Shown: positions 1 to 5,877 of the stretch, piece by piece
Position numbering within the stretch: position 1 is the stretch's first letter
Layout: every line of letters starts with the position of its first letter
Assembly: GCA_021413945.1 (NCBI GenBank)
Contig: JAIOPK010000006.1
Coordinates: 454,327-518,326 of the forward strand
Reading direction: 5' to 3'
Length of the DNA: 64,000 nucleotides
Source of the DNA: Candidatus Uhrbacteria bacterium
GTDB taxonomy: Bacteria > Patescibacteriota > Patescibacteriia > 2-12-FULL-60-25
Program-made: the position numbers and the translations under genes
Notes under the pieces: model-generated
Databases searched by the model: none
Told to the model about the DNA's origin: nothing
Seen by the model: only the letters and a program-made list of their open reading frames with translations

Positions 1-1062
1 GAGAAGCTCGTCGATCTCCTCAAGGACATCGACTCCGGACGCATCGAGAAGGGCATCCGTCAGGCGATCCGCGACGGGAAGATCGACCCGGCCCTCGATC
101 GCGATGCACTGCGCGTGCTCACCGGGTTCATCCCCGGCGTGCGTCGGCTCATCCGGTCGCTCGAGTTCTCGATGGAGAGCAAGACGCATCGGCCTTTGAA
201 CTACGTGGTCGCGTACCACTACAAGAAGGACGATCCGGACTTCGCTGACGGTAAGAAGAAGGCTCGCTTCTTCCTCACCGTGAACAACTACTACGTGGCG
301 CCCGTCCTCAAGAAGGCGTTCGCGGGGCCGGCCATTCTGCTCTCCGCGACCATCGGTGACCCTGTCATCTTTGGCTACGAGAGCGGGATGACTCAGCCGT
401 TCCTGTCCCTGCCGTCGAGCTTCGCGAGCGACAAGACGCGGATCTTCCGGCCGATCGACATGCCGGACATGAGCTACGCCAAGCAGGAGCGCGACACGTT
501 GAAGAACGTTCTGCGCGACATCGCTCGGGCAGCCAAGCGGTTTGCCGATGCGGGGCATCGCTCGCTCGTGGTCGTCGTCTCGGATGACGAGAAGCGGAAG
601 TTTGCCGCGAGGGCCGAGCTGGAAAAGCTCAAGGTCGTCACCTACGGAGATGACGTCACGGCCAAGGCGGCGGCCAAGCGGTTCAAGGACGGGGAAGGGG
701 ATTGTCTCCTCGGAACCGTCGCGCAGTACGGCGAGGGAGTCGATCTCCCGAGCCAGATCGCGCCCGTGATCTTCTTCCTGCGGCCGAGCTTTCCGAGCCC
801 GTCGGATCCGCTCGCGCAGTTCGAGGAAAAGCGGTTTGGCCGCAGCAAGTGGGGCATCTGGCGCTACCGCGCCGTGCTCCAAGCCCTGCAGGTGCGGGGC
901 CGCAACATCCGCAGTGCCGATGACGTCGGCGTGTGCTTCTTCATCTCAGCGCAGTTCCGTGAGTTTCTCATGGGATCTCTGCCGGAGTGGCTGAAGCCGG
1001 CCTACCAAGGCCAACGCACCTTCGAGCAGAACATCCAGGAGACGCTGAAGCTTCTGGGATAA
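1..1062 (+). CDS. DinG/XPD-type helicase, C-terminal part (5' end outside window)
   Basis: The reading frame is open from the left edge, so only the last 353 residues are seen. Visible motifs are ILLSATIGDP near residue 115 (motif III), GTVAQYGEGVDLP near 240-250 (motif V) and QALQVRGRNIRSADDVG near 295-311, which fits the Q-x-x-GR-x-IR-x-x-D motif VI of DinG/XPD 5'-3' DNA helicases. The Walker A region and any Fe-S cysteines lie outside the window, so the exact subfamily is open. The gene ends 67 bp before the first hairpin of the RNA array, which probably serves as its terminator. The family unwinds DNA during repair or replication; a more specific role cannot be read here. Confidence 0.8.
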   Translation, partial: EKLVDLLKDIDSGRIEKGIRQAIRDGKIDPALDRDALRVLTGFIPGVRRLIRSLEFSMESKTHRPLNYVVAYHYKKDDPDFADGKKKARFFLTVNNYYVAPVLKKAFAGPAILLSATIGDPVIFGYESGMTQPFLSLPSSFASDKTRIFRPIDMPDMSYAKQERDTLKNVLRDIARAAKRFADAGHRSLVVVVSDDEKRKFAARAELEKLKVVTYGDDVTAKAAAKRFKDGEGDCLLGTVAQYGEGVDLPSQIAPVIFFLRPSFPSPSDPLAQFEEKRFGRSKWGIWRYRAVLQALQVRGRNIRSADDVGVCFFISAQFREFLMGSLPEWLKPAYQGQRTFEQNIQETLKLLG

Positions 1063-1129
1063 GGCGTTGCAACGCGTCGCGCAGTATTCAACTGCGTCCT
1101 CCACTACCTTGGCCCAGCCTGCCCTACCG

Positions 1130-1167
1130 AGCCCCGTCGATTCGAAAGAGTCGGCGGGGCTGTTCTA
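1130..1167 (+). terminator. Terminator of the DinG-like gene, first array hairpin
   Basis: A 13-bp stem (1130-1142 with 1149-1161, two G-U pairs) has a CGAAAG loop and is followed by TGTTCTATT. It is the archetype of the array hairpins. The 67 bp between the stop codon and this hairpin already contain TGCGT and a C/U-rich stretch like the array inserts. Confidence 0.8.
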
Positions 1168-1202
1168 TTGACGTTAATACTAAAATATGGCAATACTCTG
1201 AA

Positions 1203-1306
1203 ACACTGCTACGCCCGGTGCTGCAGGCCGTCGTGACCCCAAGCGGACTCGTGCTACCCGTTCCTTCCTACCGAGCCCCGGCATCGCAAGATGACCGGGG
1301 CTTTTT
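1203..1306 (+). ncRNA. Array unit 1, putative small RNA
   Basis: The -35 is TTGACG at 1168-1173; the -10 at the expected spacing (CAATAC, 1191-1196) is poor. The insert of about 70 nt is followed by hairpin 1274-1302 with a true T-run (TTTTTT), the most classical terminator of the set. No conserved ORF is seen. The start is inferred from the promoter position. Confidence 0.55.
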
Positions 1307-1343
1307 TATTGACAAAATAATATTATTGTTCTATTCTTTCATT

Positions 1344-1454
1344 CTTCATGTTGCGTGCGGTGGTGTTTCCAGCAGCGATGACATGCGTTCCAGCCAGGCG
1401 AGCACCCCACTACCGAGCCCCGTCGATTCGAAAGAATCGGCGGGGCTGTTCTAT
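1344..1454 (+). ncRNA. Array unit 2, putative small RNA
   Basis: Near-consensus promoter: TTGACA 1309-1314, 17-bp spacer, TATTCT 1332-1337. The hairpin is 1416-1447. The insert contains TGCGTG at 1352-1357. An open frame crosses the unit, but it also runs through the terminator and has no ribosome-binding site. Confidence 0.7.
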
Positions 1455-1488
1455 TGACAAATATCAAATTATAGTCTATTTACTACTG

Positions 1489-1587
1489 AGCCGAGGTGTT
1501 TAGCCACGCGGTGTTCTGCGTACCCACCTATTCAATACCGTCCTACCGAGCCCCGTCATTCCGAAAGGAGTGGCGGGGCTGTTCTAT
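1489..1587 (+). ncRNA. Array unit 3, putative small RNA
   Basis: Promoter TTGACA 1454-1459, 17 bp, TATTTA 1477-1482. The terminator stem is 1549-1580 and differs from the common form in its upper stem (GTCATTCC with GGAGTGGC), so a changed arm is matched by a compensating change in the other. The insert of about 60 nt is the shortest. Confidence 0.68.
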
Positions 1588-1620
1588 TGACAAATAATAA
1601 AATTCGTATATTCTTTTGAA

Positions 1621-1740
1621 GGCGCCTAGTGTTCAGCATACAGCCCCATGGTCCTGCTACGCGTTGCTGCGTGCCCTGATCCGGCCCGTCCCGTACTCCC
1701 GAGCCCCGTCGATTCGAAAGAGTCGGCGGGGCTGATTTAT
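1621..1740 (+). ncRNA. Array unit 4, putative small RNA
   Basis: Promoter TTGACA 1587-1592, 16 bp, TATTCT 1609-1614; hairpin 1702-1733. It carries TGCGTG at 1668-1673 and a C-rich tail. An extra inverted repeat (1745-1766, CACGTC with GACGTG) separates this terminator from the next promoter. Confidence 0.68.
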
Positions 1741-1744
1741 TGGT

Positions 1745-1766
1745 CACGTCGTTTGCGAGAGACGTG
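1745..1766 (+). promoter_or_regulatory. Inverted repeat between terminator 4 and promoter 5
   Basis: CACGTC and GACGTG arms flank GTTTGCGAGA, directly upstream of a -35 box. A related palindrome occurs at 3667-3686 before unit 11. It may be an operator acting on these two promoters only. Confidence 0.4.
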
Positions 1767-1801
1767 ATTGACAATACTGTCTATGTGTCTAAAGTTATTG
1801 G

Positions 1802-1920
1802 TGTCCGCTTCGTCCCCAGCTGTCCAGTCTCGTGGCGTACGGTCGGCTAGTCTTTAGCACCCTTCAGCAGCCTTCAGCGTACTACCGAGCCCCCCAGTGT
1901 ACATCGGGGGGCTGTTTCTT
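1802..1920 (+). ncRNA. Array unit 5, putative small RNA
   Basis: Promoter TTGACA 1768-1773, 16 bp, TAAAGT 1790-1795. The hairpin at 1888-1913 has a different stem (AGCCCCCC with GGGGGGCT) followed by GTTTCTTTAG. The insert lacks TGCGTG but has the related GGCGTACGG. Confidence 0.65.
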
Positions 1921-1948
1921 TAGGCAAAAAAGGGGTGGCGTCGAGGGG

Positions 1949-1978
1949 TTGACAAAAGTTGTAATTTATTGTTAGCTA
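1949..1978 (+). promoter_or_regulatory. Promoter of the array-embedded gene
   Basis: TTGACA at 1949-1954 with a TTAGCT/TAGCTA -10 at 1972-1978. It has the same architecture as the RNA units, placed just after the unit 5 terminator, and gives a leader of about 65-70 nt to the ATG at 2057. Confidence 0.65.
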
Positions 1979-2056
1979 CTTGGTCCCGGTGAAATGGGAT
2001 CTGGCGGGAATGACCCTGTCAGCCGTTCGTTCGCACCCTACCGAAGAGGTTCTCTC

Positions 2057-2878
2057 ATGGAAGCTCCGATCCCCGGTTCCAATGGTTCCAACGGTTCCCA
2101 CGCCCTCGACGTCGAGACGCCCCCCGGCACCCCCGCCAAGCGCACGCGCGCCAAGAAGGAGGAGGCGCCCGCGGCCGCCGTCGGCCCGCGCGCGGAGCAG
2201 ATCACGTACCTGATCCTCTGCTCGCAGAAGTCGCCGCTCCTGATGGACCAGTTCGAGCAGGGCGAGATGGTCGCCGCGCTCGTCCACGGCCAGCGCAACC
2301 CGGCCGACAAGGAGAGCCTGCTCGAGGCTCGCTGCCCCAAGAAGATCTACCGCGACAAGGACGGCAACCCCGCCCTGCGCGCCGATCACCTCCTCGCGTG
2401 CCTCCGGGCGGCGGGTCGGTCGATCAAGATCGGCAAGGAGGGCAAGATCTCGACGGCGAGCGAGACCAAGCTCTTCGCCTTCCTCGAGCTCGAGCTCGAG
2501 AACGAGGACCTCACGATCCCGCTCGTCTTCCCCGAGGGCCTCGACGCGCGCTCGCAGAAGCCGAGCGAGGGCGCCGAGAGCAAGGACAACCTCGACGCGT
2601 CGAGCCCCTGGAAGGTCGACGTGCGCCGCGGCGTCGGCGAGGCGACCGGCATCGCGAACGCGCTCGTGCGTCCGCGCTTCGACAAGTGGGGCTTCAGCGT
2701 CCGGATCACGGTCGACTACACCGCGATCGAGGGCCTCACGGAGACCCACGTCAAGCAGCTCTTCGAGCGCGCCGGCAACCGCGTCGGGCTGCTCTCGTAC
2801 CGGCCCGCGTGCAACGGCCCGTTCGGCCGCTTCCGCGTCGACAGCTTCGTCGACGTGAAGACGCTCGAGAACGCCTGA
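2057..2878 (+). CDS. Conserved-looking hypothetical protein embedded in the RNA array
   Basis: The ATG at 2057 is chosen because GAAGAGG precedes it at ribosome-binding distance; the upstream in-frame ATG at 1994 leaves almost no leader. The 273-residue protein has a Pro/Ala/Lys-rich, probably disordered N-terminus (about 1-47) and then a compact alpha/beta domain. Its most distinctive parts are VRPRFDKWGFSVRITVDY (about 213-230) and VGLLSYRPACNGPFGRFRV near the C-terminus. No catalytic motif, signal peptide or membrane segment is visible. The RPRFD-x-W and GPFGRFRV pattern recalls uncharacterised phage and metagenomic proteins from memory; a nucleic-acid-binding role is inference only, based on its place among the small RNA units. 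The gene has its own promoter and terminator and is distinctly GC-rich with strong G/C at third positions. Confidence 0.75.
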   Translation: MEAPIPGSNGSNGSHALDVETPPGTPAKRTRAKKEEAPAAAVGPRAEQITYLILCSQKSPLLMDQFEQGEMVAALVHGQRNPADKESLLEARCPKKIYRDKDGNPALRADHLLACLRAAGRSIKIGKEGKISTASETKLFAFLELELENEDLTIPLVFPEGLDARSQKPSEGAESKDNLDASSPWKVDVRRGVGEATGIANALVRPRFDKWGFSVRITVDYTAIEGLTETHVKQLFERAGNRVGLLSYRPACNGPFGRFRVDSFVDVKTLENA

Positions 2879-2929
2879 ACGACGCGGCGCGAAGCGTCGC
2901 GACGCTGCGCTAACTGACGTGCCATGCTG

Positions 2930-2966
2930 GGCCCTCCATCGAGTCACATCGATGGAGGGCCGTTCT
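2930..2966 (+). terminator. Terminator of the embedded gene
   Basis: A perfect 13-bp stem, GGCCCTCCATCGA (2930-2942) with its complement at 2949-2961, then CGTTCT. Its sequence differs from the array hairpins, so the gene is insulated from unit 6. Confidence 0.8.
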
Positions 2967-2970
2967 AAAA

Positions 2971-3074
2971 AGTCGCGATGCTGGGCACTGCTGCGTGGCG
3001 CGCCCTCTCCTGATGTAATCACCTCCGTCCTTCCGAGCCCCGTCGATTCTCACGAGTCGGCGGGGCTGTTCTAT
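2971..3074 (+). ncRNA. Array unit 6, insert without an obvious own promoter
   Basis: The insert (TGCGTG at 2992-2997; CACCTCCGTCC near its end) leads into hairpin 3036-3067, but no TTGACA precedes it. It may be expressed only by read-through from the embedded gene, or may have lost its promoter when that gene was inserted. Confidence 0.45.
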
Positions 3075-3107
3075 TGACAAATAACTCATTTTCTTTAATA
3101 TAAGATT

Positions 3108-3220
3108 TCAATATAGCCCGCAGCTGAGTAATGTAGCGCGCCGCGGACCATGCTTCCCCACTCAATTCTCCACTACCGAGCCCGTCGTCGCTCTCACGAG
3201 CTACGGCGGGCTGTTTCTAT
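3108..3220 (+). ncRNA. Array unit 7, putative small RNA
   Basis: Promoter TTGACA 3074-3079, 16 bp, TAATAT 3096-3101. Hairpin 3179-3212 has a variant stem (AGCCCGTCGT with ACGGCGGGCT), shorter by a base pair but still paired. The insert lacks TGCGTG. Confidence 0.67.
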
Positions 3221-3254
3221 TGACAAAAAGTGAGTTGTCGGATAAATAATCTAA

Positions 3255-3369
3255 TAGAACTAGTCTACAGATCTGTTCTCACAGGCTCAGTTCCGTAGCC
3301 CAGCGTATTCTGCCCTGCAGCTTCCTCCCGAGCCCCGTCGATTCGAAAGAATTGGCGGGGCTGTTCTAT
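3255..3369 (+). ncRNA. Array unit 8, putative small RNA
   Basis: Promoter TTGACA 3220-3225, 17 bp, TAAATA 3243-3248; hairpin 3331-3362. The insert ends in CAGCTTCCTCCCGAGCC, with the pyrimidine tail running straight into the hairpin. Confidence 0.67.
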
Positions 3370-3403
3370 TGACGAAACCTGCTCTTTGGAGTAGTTAAAG
3401 GGA

Positions 3404-3513
3404 AGTCGTTTTGCCCAGCTTTGTCCCGTGGCGCCTCGCCCCGAGTCGCATCCTTGCGTGCCGCCGCCTATCCTGCCGAGCCCTCCGACCCATAAAGTCG
3501 GAGGGCTGTTCTA
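3404..3513 (+). ncRNA. Array unit 9, putative small RNA
   Basis: Promoter TTGACG 3369-3374, 17 bp, TAGTTA 3392-3397. The hairpin at 3479-3507 uses another stem (AGCCCTCCGAC with GTCGGAGGGCT). TGCGTG is at 3455-3460. Confidence 0.66.
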
Positions 3514-3555
3514 TTATCCATTGACAAAGGCTAGAAAATAATATAAGTATTTAAT

Positions 3556-3661
3556 AGCACCTACGTGATTCGTCGCTGCGTGTAGTGGCCTGACGCGGCC
3601 TCCCGTGTTCCTAACTTGCCCACCGAGCCCTCCGACTCAAAAAGTCGGAGGGCTGTTCTAT
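3556..3661 (+). ncRNA. Array unit 10, putative small RNA
   Basis: Promoter TTGACA 3521-3526 with TATAAG/TAAGTA at 3542-3549. Hairpin 3626-3654 has the same stem type as unit 9. TGCGTG is at 3577-3582. A palindrome at 3667-3686 precedes the next promoter. Confidence 0.67.
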
Positions 3662-3666
3662 TGATA

Positions 3667-3686
3667 ACGTCGTTCGCGAACGTCGT
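3667..3686 (+). promoter_or_regulatory. Palindrome between terminator 10 and promoter 11
   Basis: The perfect 12-bp core CGTTCGCGAACG (3671-3682) is flanked by ACGT and TCGT. It sits immediately upstream of TTGACA at 3689 and resembles the element at 1745-1766. Confidence 0.4.
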
Positions 3687-3721
3687 GATTGACAAGAACA
3701 TGAAAATTGTATATAGCTTCA

Positions 3722-3851
3722 ATTGCATAGCGTTTGGCAGTGTTGAGTGCCGTACGGTTCAGCTGCGTGCTGTACCCTAGCCCGCGCTACACTACTCAAG
3801 CGTTCACTACCGAGCCCCGTCGATTCTCACGAATCGGCGGGGCTGTTCTAT
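3722..3851 (+). ncRNA. Array unit 11, putative small RNA
   Basis: Promoter TTGACA 3689-3694 with TATATA/TATAGC at 3710-3717; hairpin 3813-3844 with a CTCACG loop. TGCGTG is at 3764-3769. The insert of about 90 nt is the longest. Confidence 0.66.
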
Positions 3852-3885
3852 TGACAAAAATATGGAAATGCGATCATGATCTATT

Positions 3886-3990
3886 TGCAACTAATGCTGC
3901 GTGCTGTAATCCTCAGTTGCGTGCTCTAGCCCACCCTCCACCGCCCTACCGAGCCCCGTTGATTCTCACGAGTCAGCGGGGCTGATTCGT
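3886..3990 (+). ncRNA. Array unit 12, putative small RNA
   Basis: TTGACA 3851-3856; the -10 is weak (CATGAT 3875-3880). The insert carries two TGCGTG copies (3898-3903 and 3918-3923) and a tail rich in CCACC/CCTCC. Hairpin 3952-3983. Confidence 0.6.
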
Positions 3991-4057
3991 TACATATATA
4001 TGAGAGGGTGTTTGACCTAGACGTGCGGTGTTTTTTGGCGCAGGGGATCATTAGTGA

Positions 4058-4086
4058 TTGACATAACCGGTTTTTTGCGTTATTCA
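4058..4086 (+). promoter_or_regulatory. Promoter of the first DECH helicase
   Basis: TTGACA 4058-4063, 17-bp spacer, TATTCA 4081-4086. The stretch 3991-4057 between the array and this promoter holds no gene; a second -35-like TTGACC lies at 4012-4017. Confidence 0.7.
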
Positions 4087-4121
4087 ACAAGCGGTTGGTC
4101 GTCCTTTAACAAAGAGCAATC

Positions 4122-5765
4122 GTGGAACATACAGACATCCGCAAGGAACTCGCCGCGCAGACGTGGTCGCTCCTGCGGGGGAGCGATTCGCTACCAAAGG
4201 AACTGCGTCCGTATCAGCGTGAAACGCTGGAGTCATTGGCCAAGTGGGCCGAAGATCTTTCCGGAGCGCAACGCTCGTACATCCATCACGCAACCGGCTT
4301 GGGGAAGACCGTTCTCTTTGCCGCGATGGTCCGTGCATGCGTTGGTTTGCGCGCGCTCATCGTCGTGCCGAGCAAAGTTCTCATCGTCCAGACGGCTCGC
4401 GTGATTGCGAAGTTCGTTGGCGGGATGGTGGGACATCTGTCCAGTTTGGACGAGATCAAGGATGAGACGGGAAGGGTGATCGCCACGCGCGGACATCGGT
4501 ACCAGTCCATCGTGATCACGACCGACGCGTCGCTCAAGCGCCATCCACAGATGATCGCCAACGACTACGCTCCACATTTGGTCATCCGTGACGAGTGTCA
4601 CTGGGGATACAGCGACAATTCAAAGCGTGCGCTTATGCCGTTCCATAAGTCGGTGATCGTCGGTTTTTCCGCGACACCCGATTATCTTGGAACGACGTGT
4701 AAGCCCGGGTATCTCTCCGTGCAGCTCGATCAGGGCCGCGTGCTCTACGGCGATCCGGAGCGATTTGCCCGAACCCACTTTGGGGAATGTCTCGACGTGC
4801 GTACCGCGCGTTGGGGCATCGAGAACGGCTACCTCTGTCCGCTCGCGTGGGGGCGCATCGAGTTTGCCGCATCACTGGACGGAATCGCCGTCCAGAATAG
4901 TGCGGCAGGGCTCGATTATAAGGAGGTCGATCTCCAGCGCTTGATGCGCGAGTCGTGGCCTGCGGCATGTGAAGCCGTGCGTCTATTGTATGCCGATCCC
5001 GACATTCGCATGCACGAGCGTCAGACCATCGCCGTTTGCTCGAGCGTCGAACAGGCTCGTGAGCTGGCTGCCAGTGTACGCAAGACGGGAATTCAGGCGG
5101 CTTGTATCACAGGCAGTACGCCGGAAGCCGAACGTGATGAGCTGCTCACGGCGTTCAACCGACGTGAAGTGAACTTCCTGTCGAGCGTGCTCGTCCTTCG
5201 CGAAGGCTGGGATGCTCCGGAAGCCGAGGTCTGTCTCATGCTCCGGCCCACGCGGTCGCGCGTGTTTTACGAGCAGGCCCTCGGGCGCATCTTGCGCCTG
5301 CCGGAGAGTCGGCCGGACAAGGTCGCGCTCGCGGTAGATCTCCACTTCCAGAACACACAATTCGCTCCGCTCTCCGCTCCCGTGCTGTACGGGAAGGTGG
5401 GAGAGACGATCGAGGAGCGCGGCGTCATCGTCTCTGAAGCAGCGGAGGAGGGTAAGGCGATGCCTTCCCCTTATCTGCCGCCCGGAGCGGTGCCCAAGCT
5501 CGTCGTGGTACAAGGTATCGAAATCGAGTACTACGCCGACGAGCACGGCGGGTTTGATGCGGAAGGAGTCCGCTACGAATCCTTGGAGCTGTTGAGCGAT
5601 ACGCTTGGCATGTCCATGCCCGCTCTCTGGAGCCTGATTCGACCGCACAATAGGCAGGTTCGCCAAAAAAGGGGAAAAAACAAGTACAACGGCTACATCA
5701 CGAGCTATGCAAAGGAAGATGTTCTCTTCCTGATCCGAACGGATCCACGCATGGCCGCACGCTGA
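4122..5765 (+). CDS. DECH-box superfamily 2 helicase with C-terminal DNA-binding-like module
   Basis: 547 residues starting at GTG 4122, about 30 nt after the promoter's predicted start; a weak AAAGAG precedes it. SF2 motifs are clear: HATGLGKT (56-63, Walker A), RDECH (156-160, motif II), FSATPD (182-187, motif III) and QALGRILR (385-392, motif VI). The arrangement is that of ResIII/UvrB-like DNA translocases rather than RNA DEAD-box proteins. Residues about 472-545 form a module (G-VRYES start, helical middle, basic TSYAKEDV-like end) that recurs four times in the paralogue at 13458-15755. No nuclease or methylase partner is next to it. It likely acts on DNA or RNA in the same process as its neighbours; substrate unknown. 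Confidence 0.82.
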   Translation: MEHTDIRKELAAQTWSLLRGSDSLPKELRPYQRETLESLAKWAEDLSGAQRSYIHHATGLGKTVLFAAMVRACVGLRALIVVPSKVLIVQTARVIAKFVGGMVGHLSSLDEIKDETGRVIATRGHRYQSIVITTDASLKRHPQMIANDYAPHLVIRDECHWGYSDNSKRALMPFHKSVIVGFSATPDYLGTTCKPGYLSVQLDQGRVLYGDPERFARTHFGECLDVRTARWGIENGYLCPLAWGRIEFAASLDGIAVQNSAAGLDYKEVDLQRLMRESWPAACEAVRLLYADPDIRMHERQTIAVCSSVEQARELAASVRKTGIQAACITGSTPEAERDELLTAFNRREVNFLSSVLVLREGWDAPEAEVCLMLRPTRSRVFYEQALGRILRLPESRPDKVALAVDLHFQNTQFAPLSAPVLYGKVGETIEERGVIVSEAAEEGKAMPSPYLPPGAVPKLVVVQGIEIEYYADEHGGFDAEGVRYESLELLSDTLGMSMPALWSLIRPHNRQVRQKRGKNKYNGYITSYAKEDVLFLIRTDPRMAAR

Positions 5766-5770
5766 CAGAC

Positions 5771-5834
5771 AACGGCCCCGCATTTCTGCGGGGCCGTTCT
5801 TCGTATTGACAAAACCAGAAATTATGGCTAGCTT
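5771..5834 (+). promoter_or_regulatory. Terminator-promoter junction between the two helicases
   Basis: A 12-bp stem (5771-5782 with 5787-5798, loop TTTC) ends the upstream gene. TTGACA 5806-5811, a 17-bp spacer and TAGCTT 5829-5834 start the next. This is the same compact layout as in the RNA array. Confidence 0.75.
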
Positions 5835-5877
5835 CATACACCGTGCAACGGCACGAGCACATTAAAAAAGGATCCCG

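Larger units (their letters stand above)
1126..3990 (+). repeat. Tandem array of about 12 promoter-ncRNA-terminator units
   Basis: From the helicase stop to the DECH helicase promoter, near-identical hairpins recur every 110-170 bp. The usual form starts ACCGAGCCCCGTCGATT, has a CGAAAG or CTCACG loop and closes with AGTCGGCGGGGCT. Most are followed within 6-10 bp by TTGACA and, 15-17 bp on, by a -10-like hexamer. Between each -10 and the next hairpin lie 60-90 bp of mostly unrelated sequence with no conserved ORF. Each unit therefore reads as its own transcript of about 92-130 nt. Units 1-5 lie upstream of the gene at 2057-2878 and units 6-12 downstream. Shared non-hairpin features are TGCGTG (seven units) and a pyrimidine-rich tail before ACCGAGCC or CCCGAGCC. 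Confidence 0.85.

Noticed and set aside
987..1457. 156-residue ORF across array units
   Set aside because: It starts inside the DinG-like gene, passes through two terminators and two promoters, and has no ribosome-binding site.
1976..3022. 348-residue minus-strand ORF opposite the embedded gene
   Set aside because: It is an antisense shadow of a GC-rich gene with G/C-rich third positions; its sequence is Arg/Ala/Leu-rich and lacks any domain or start signal.
3734..3985. 83-residue ORF over array units 11 and 12
   Set aside because: It spans a terminator and a promoter and has no start signal.
1126..3990. CRISPR array
   Set aside because: The recurring element is a terminator hairpin plus -35 box that varies in sequence and length, inserts vary from about 60 to 90 nt, and each has its own -10-like box. 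No cas genes are adjacent.
1126..3990. Integron cassette array with attC-like palindromes
   Set aside because: No integrase, no attC core sites (RYYYAAC/GTTRRRY) at the hairpins, and inserts hold no ORFs. The palindromes behave as terminators.
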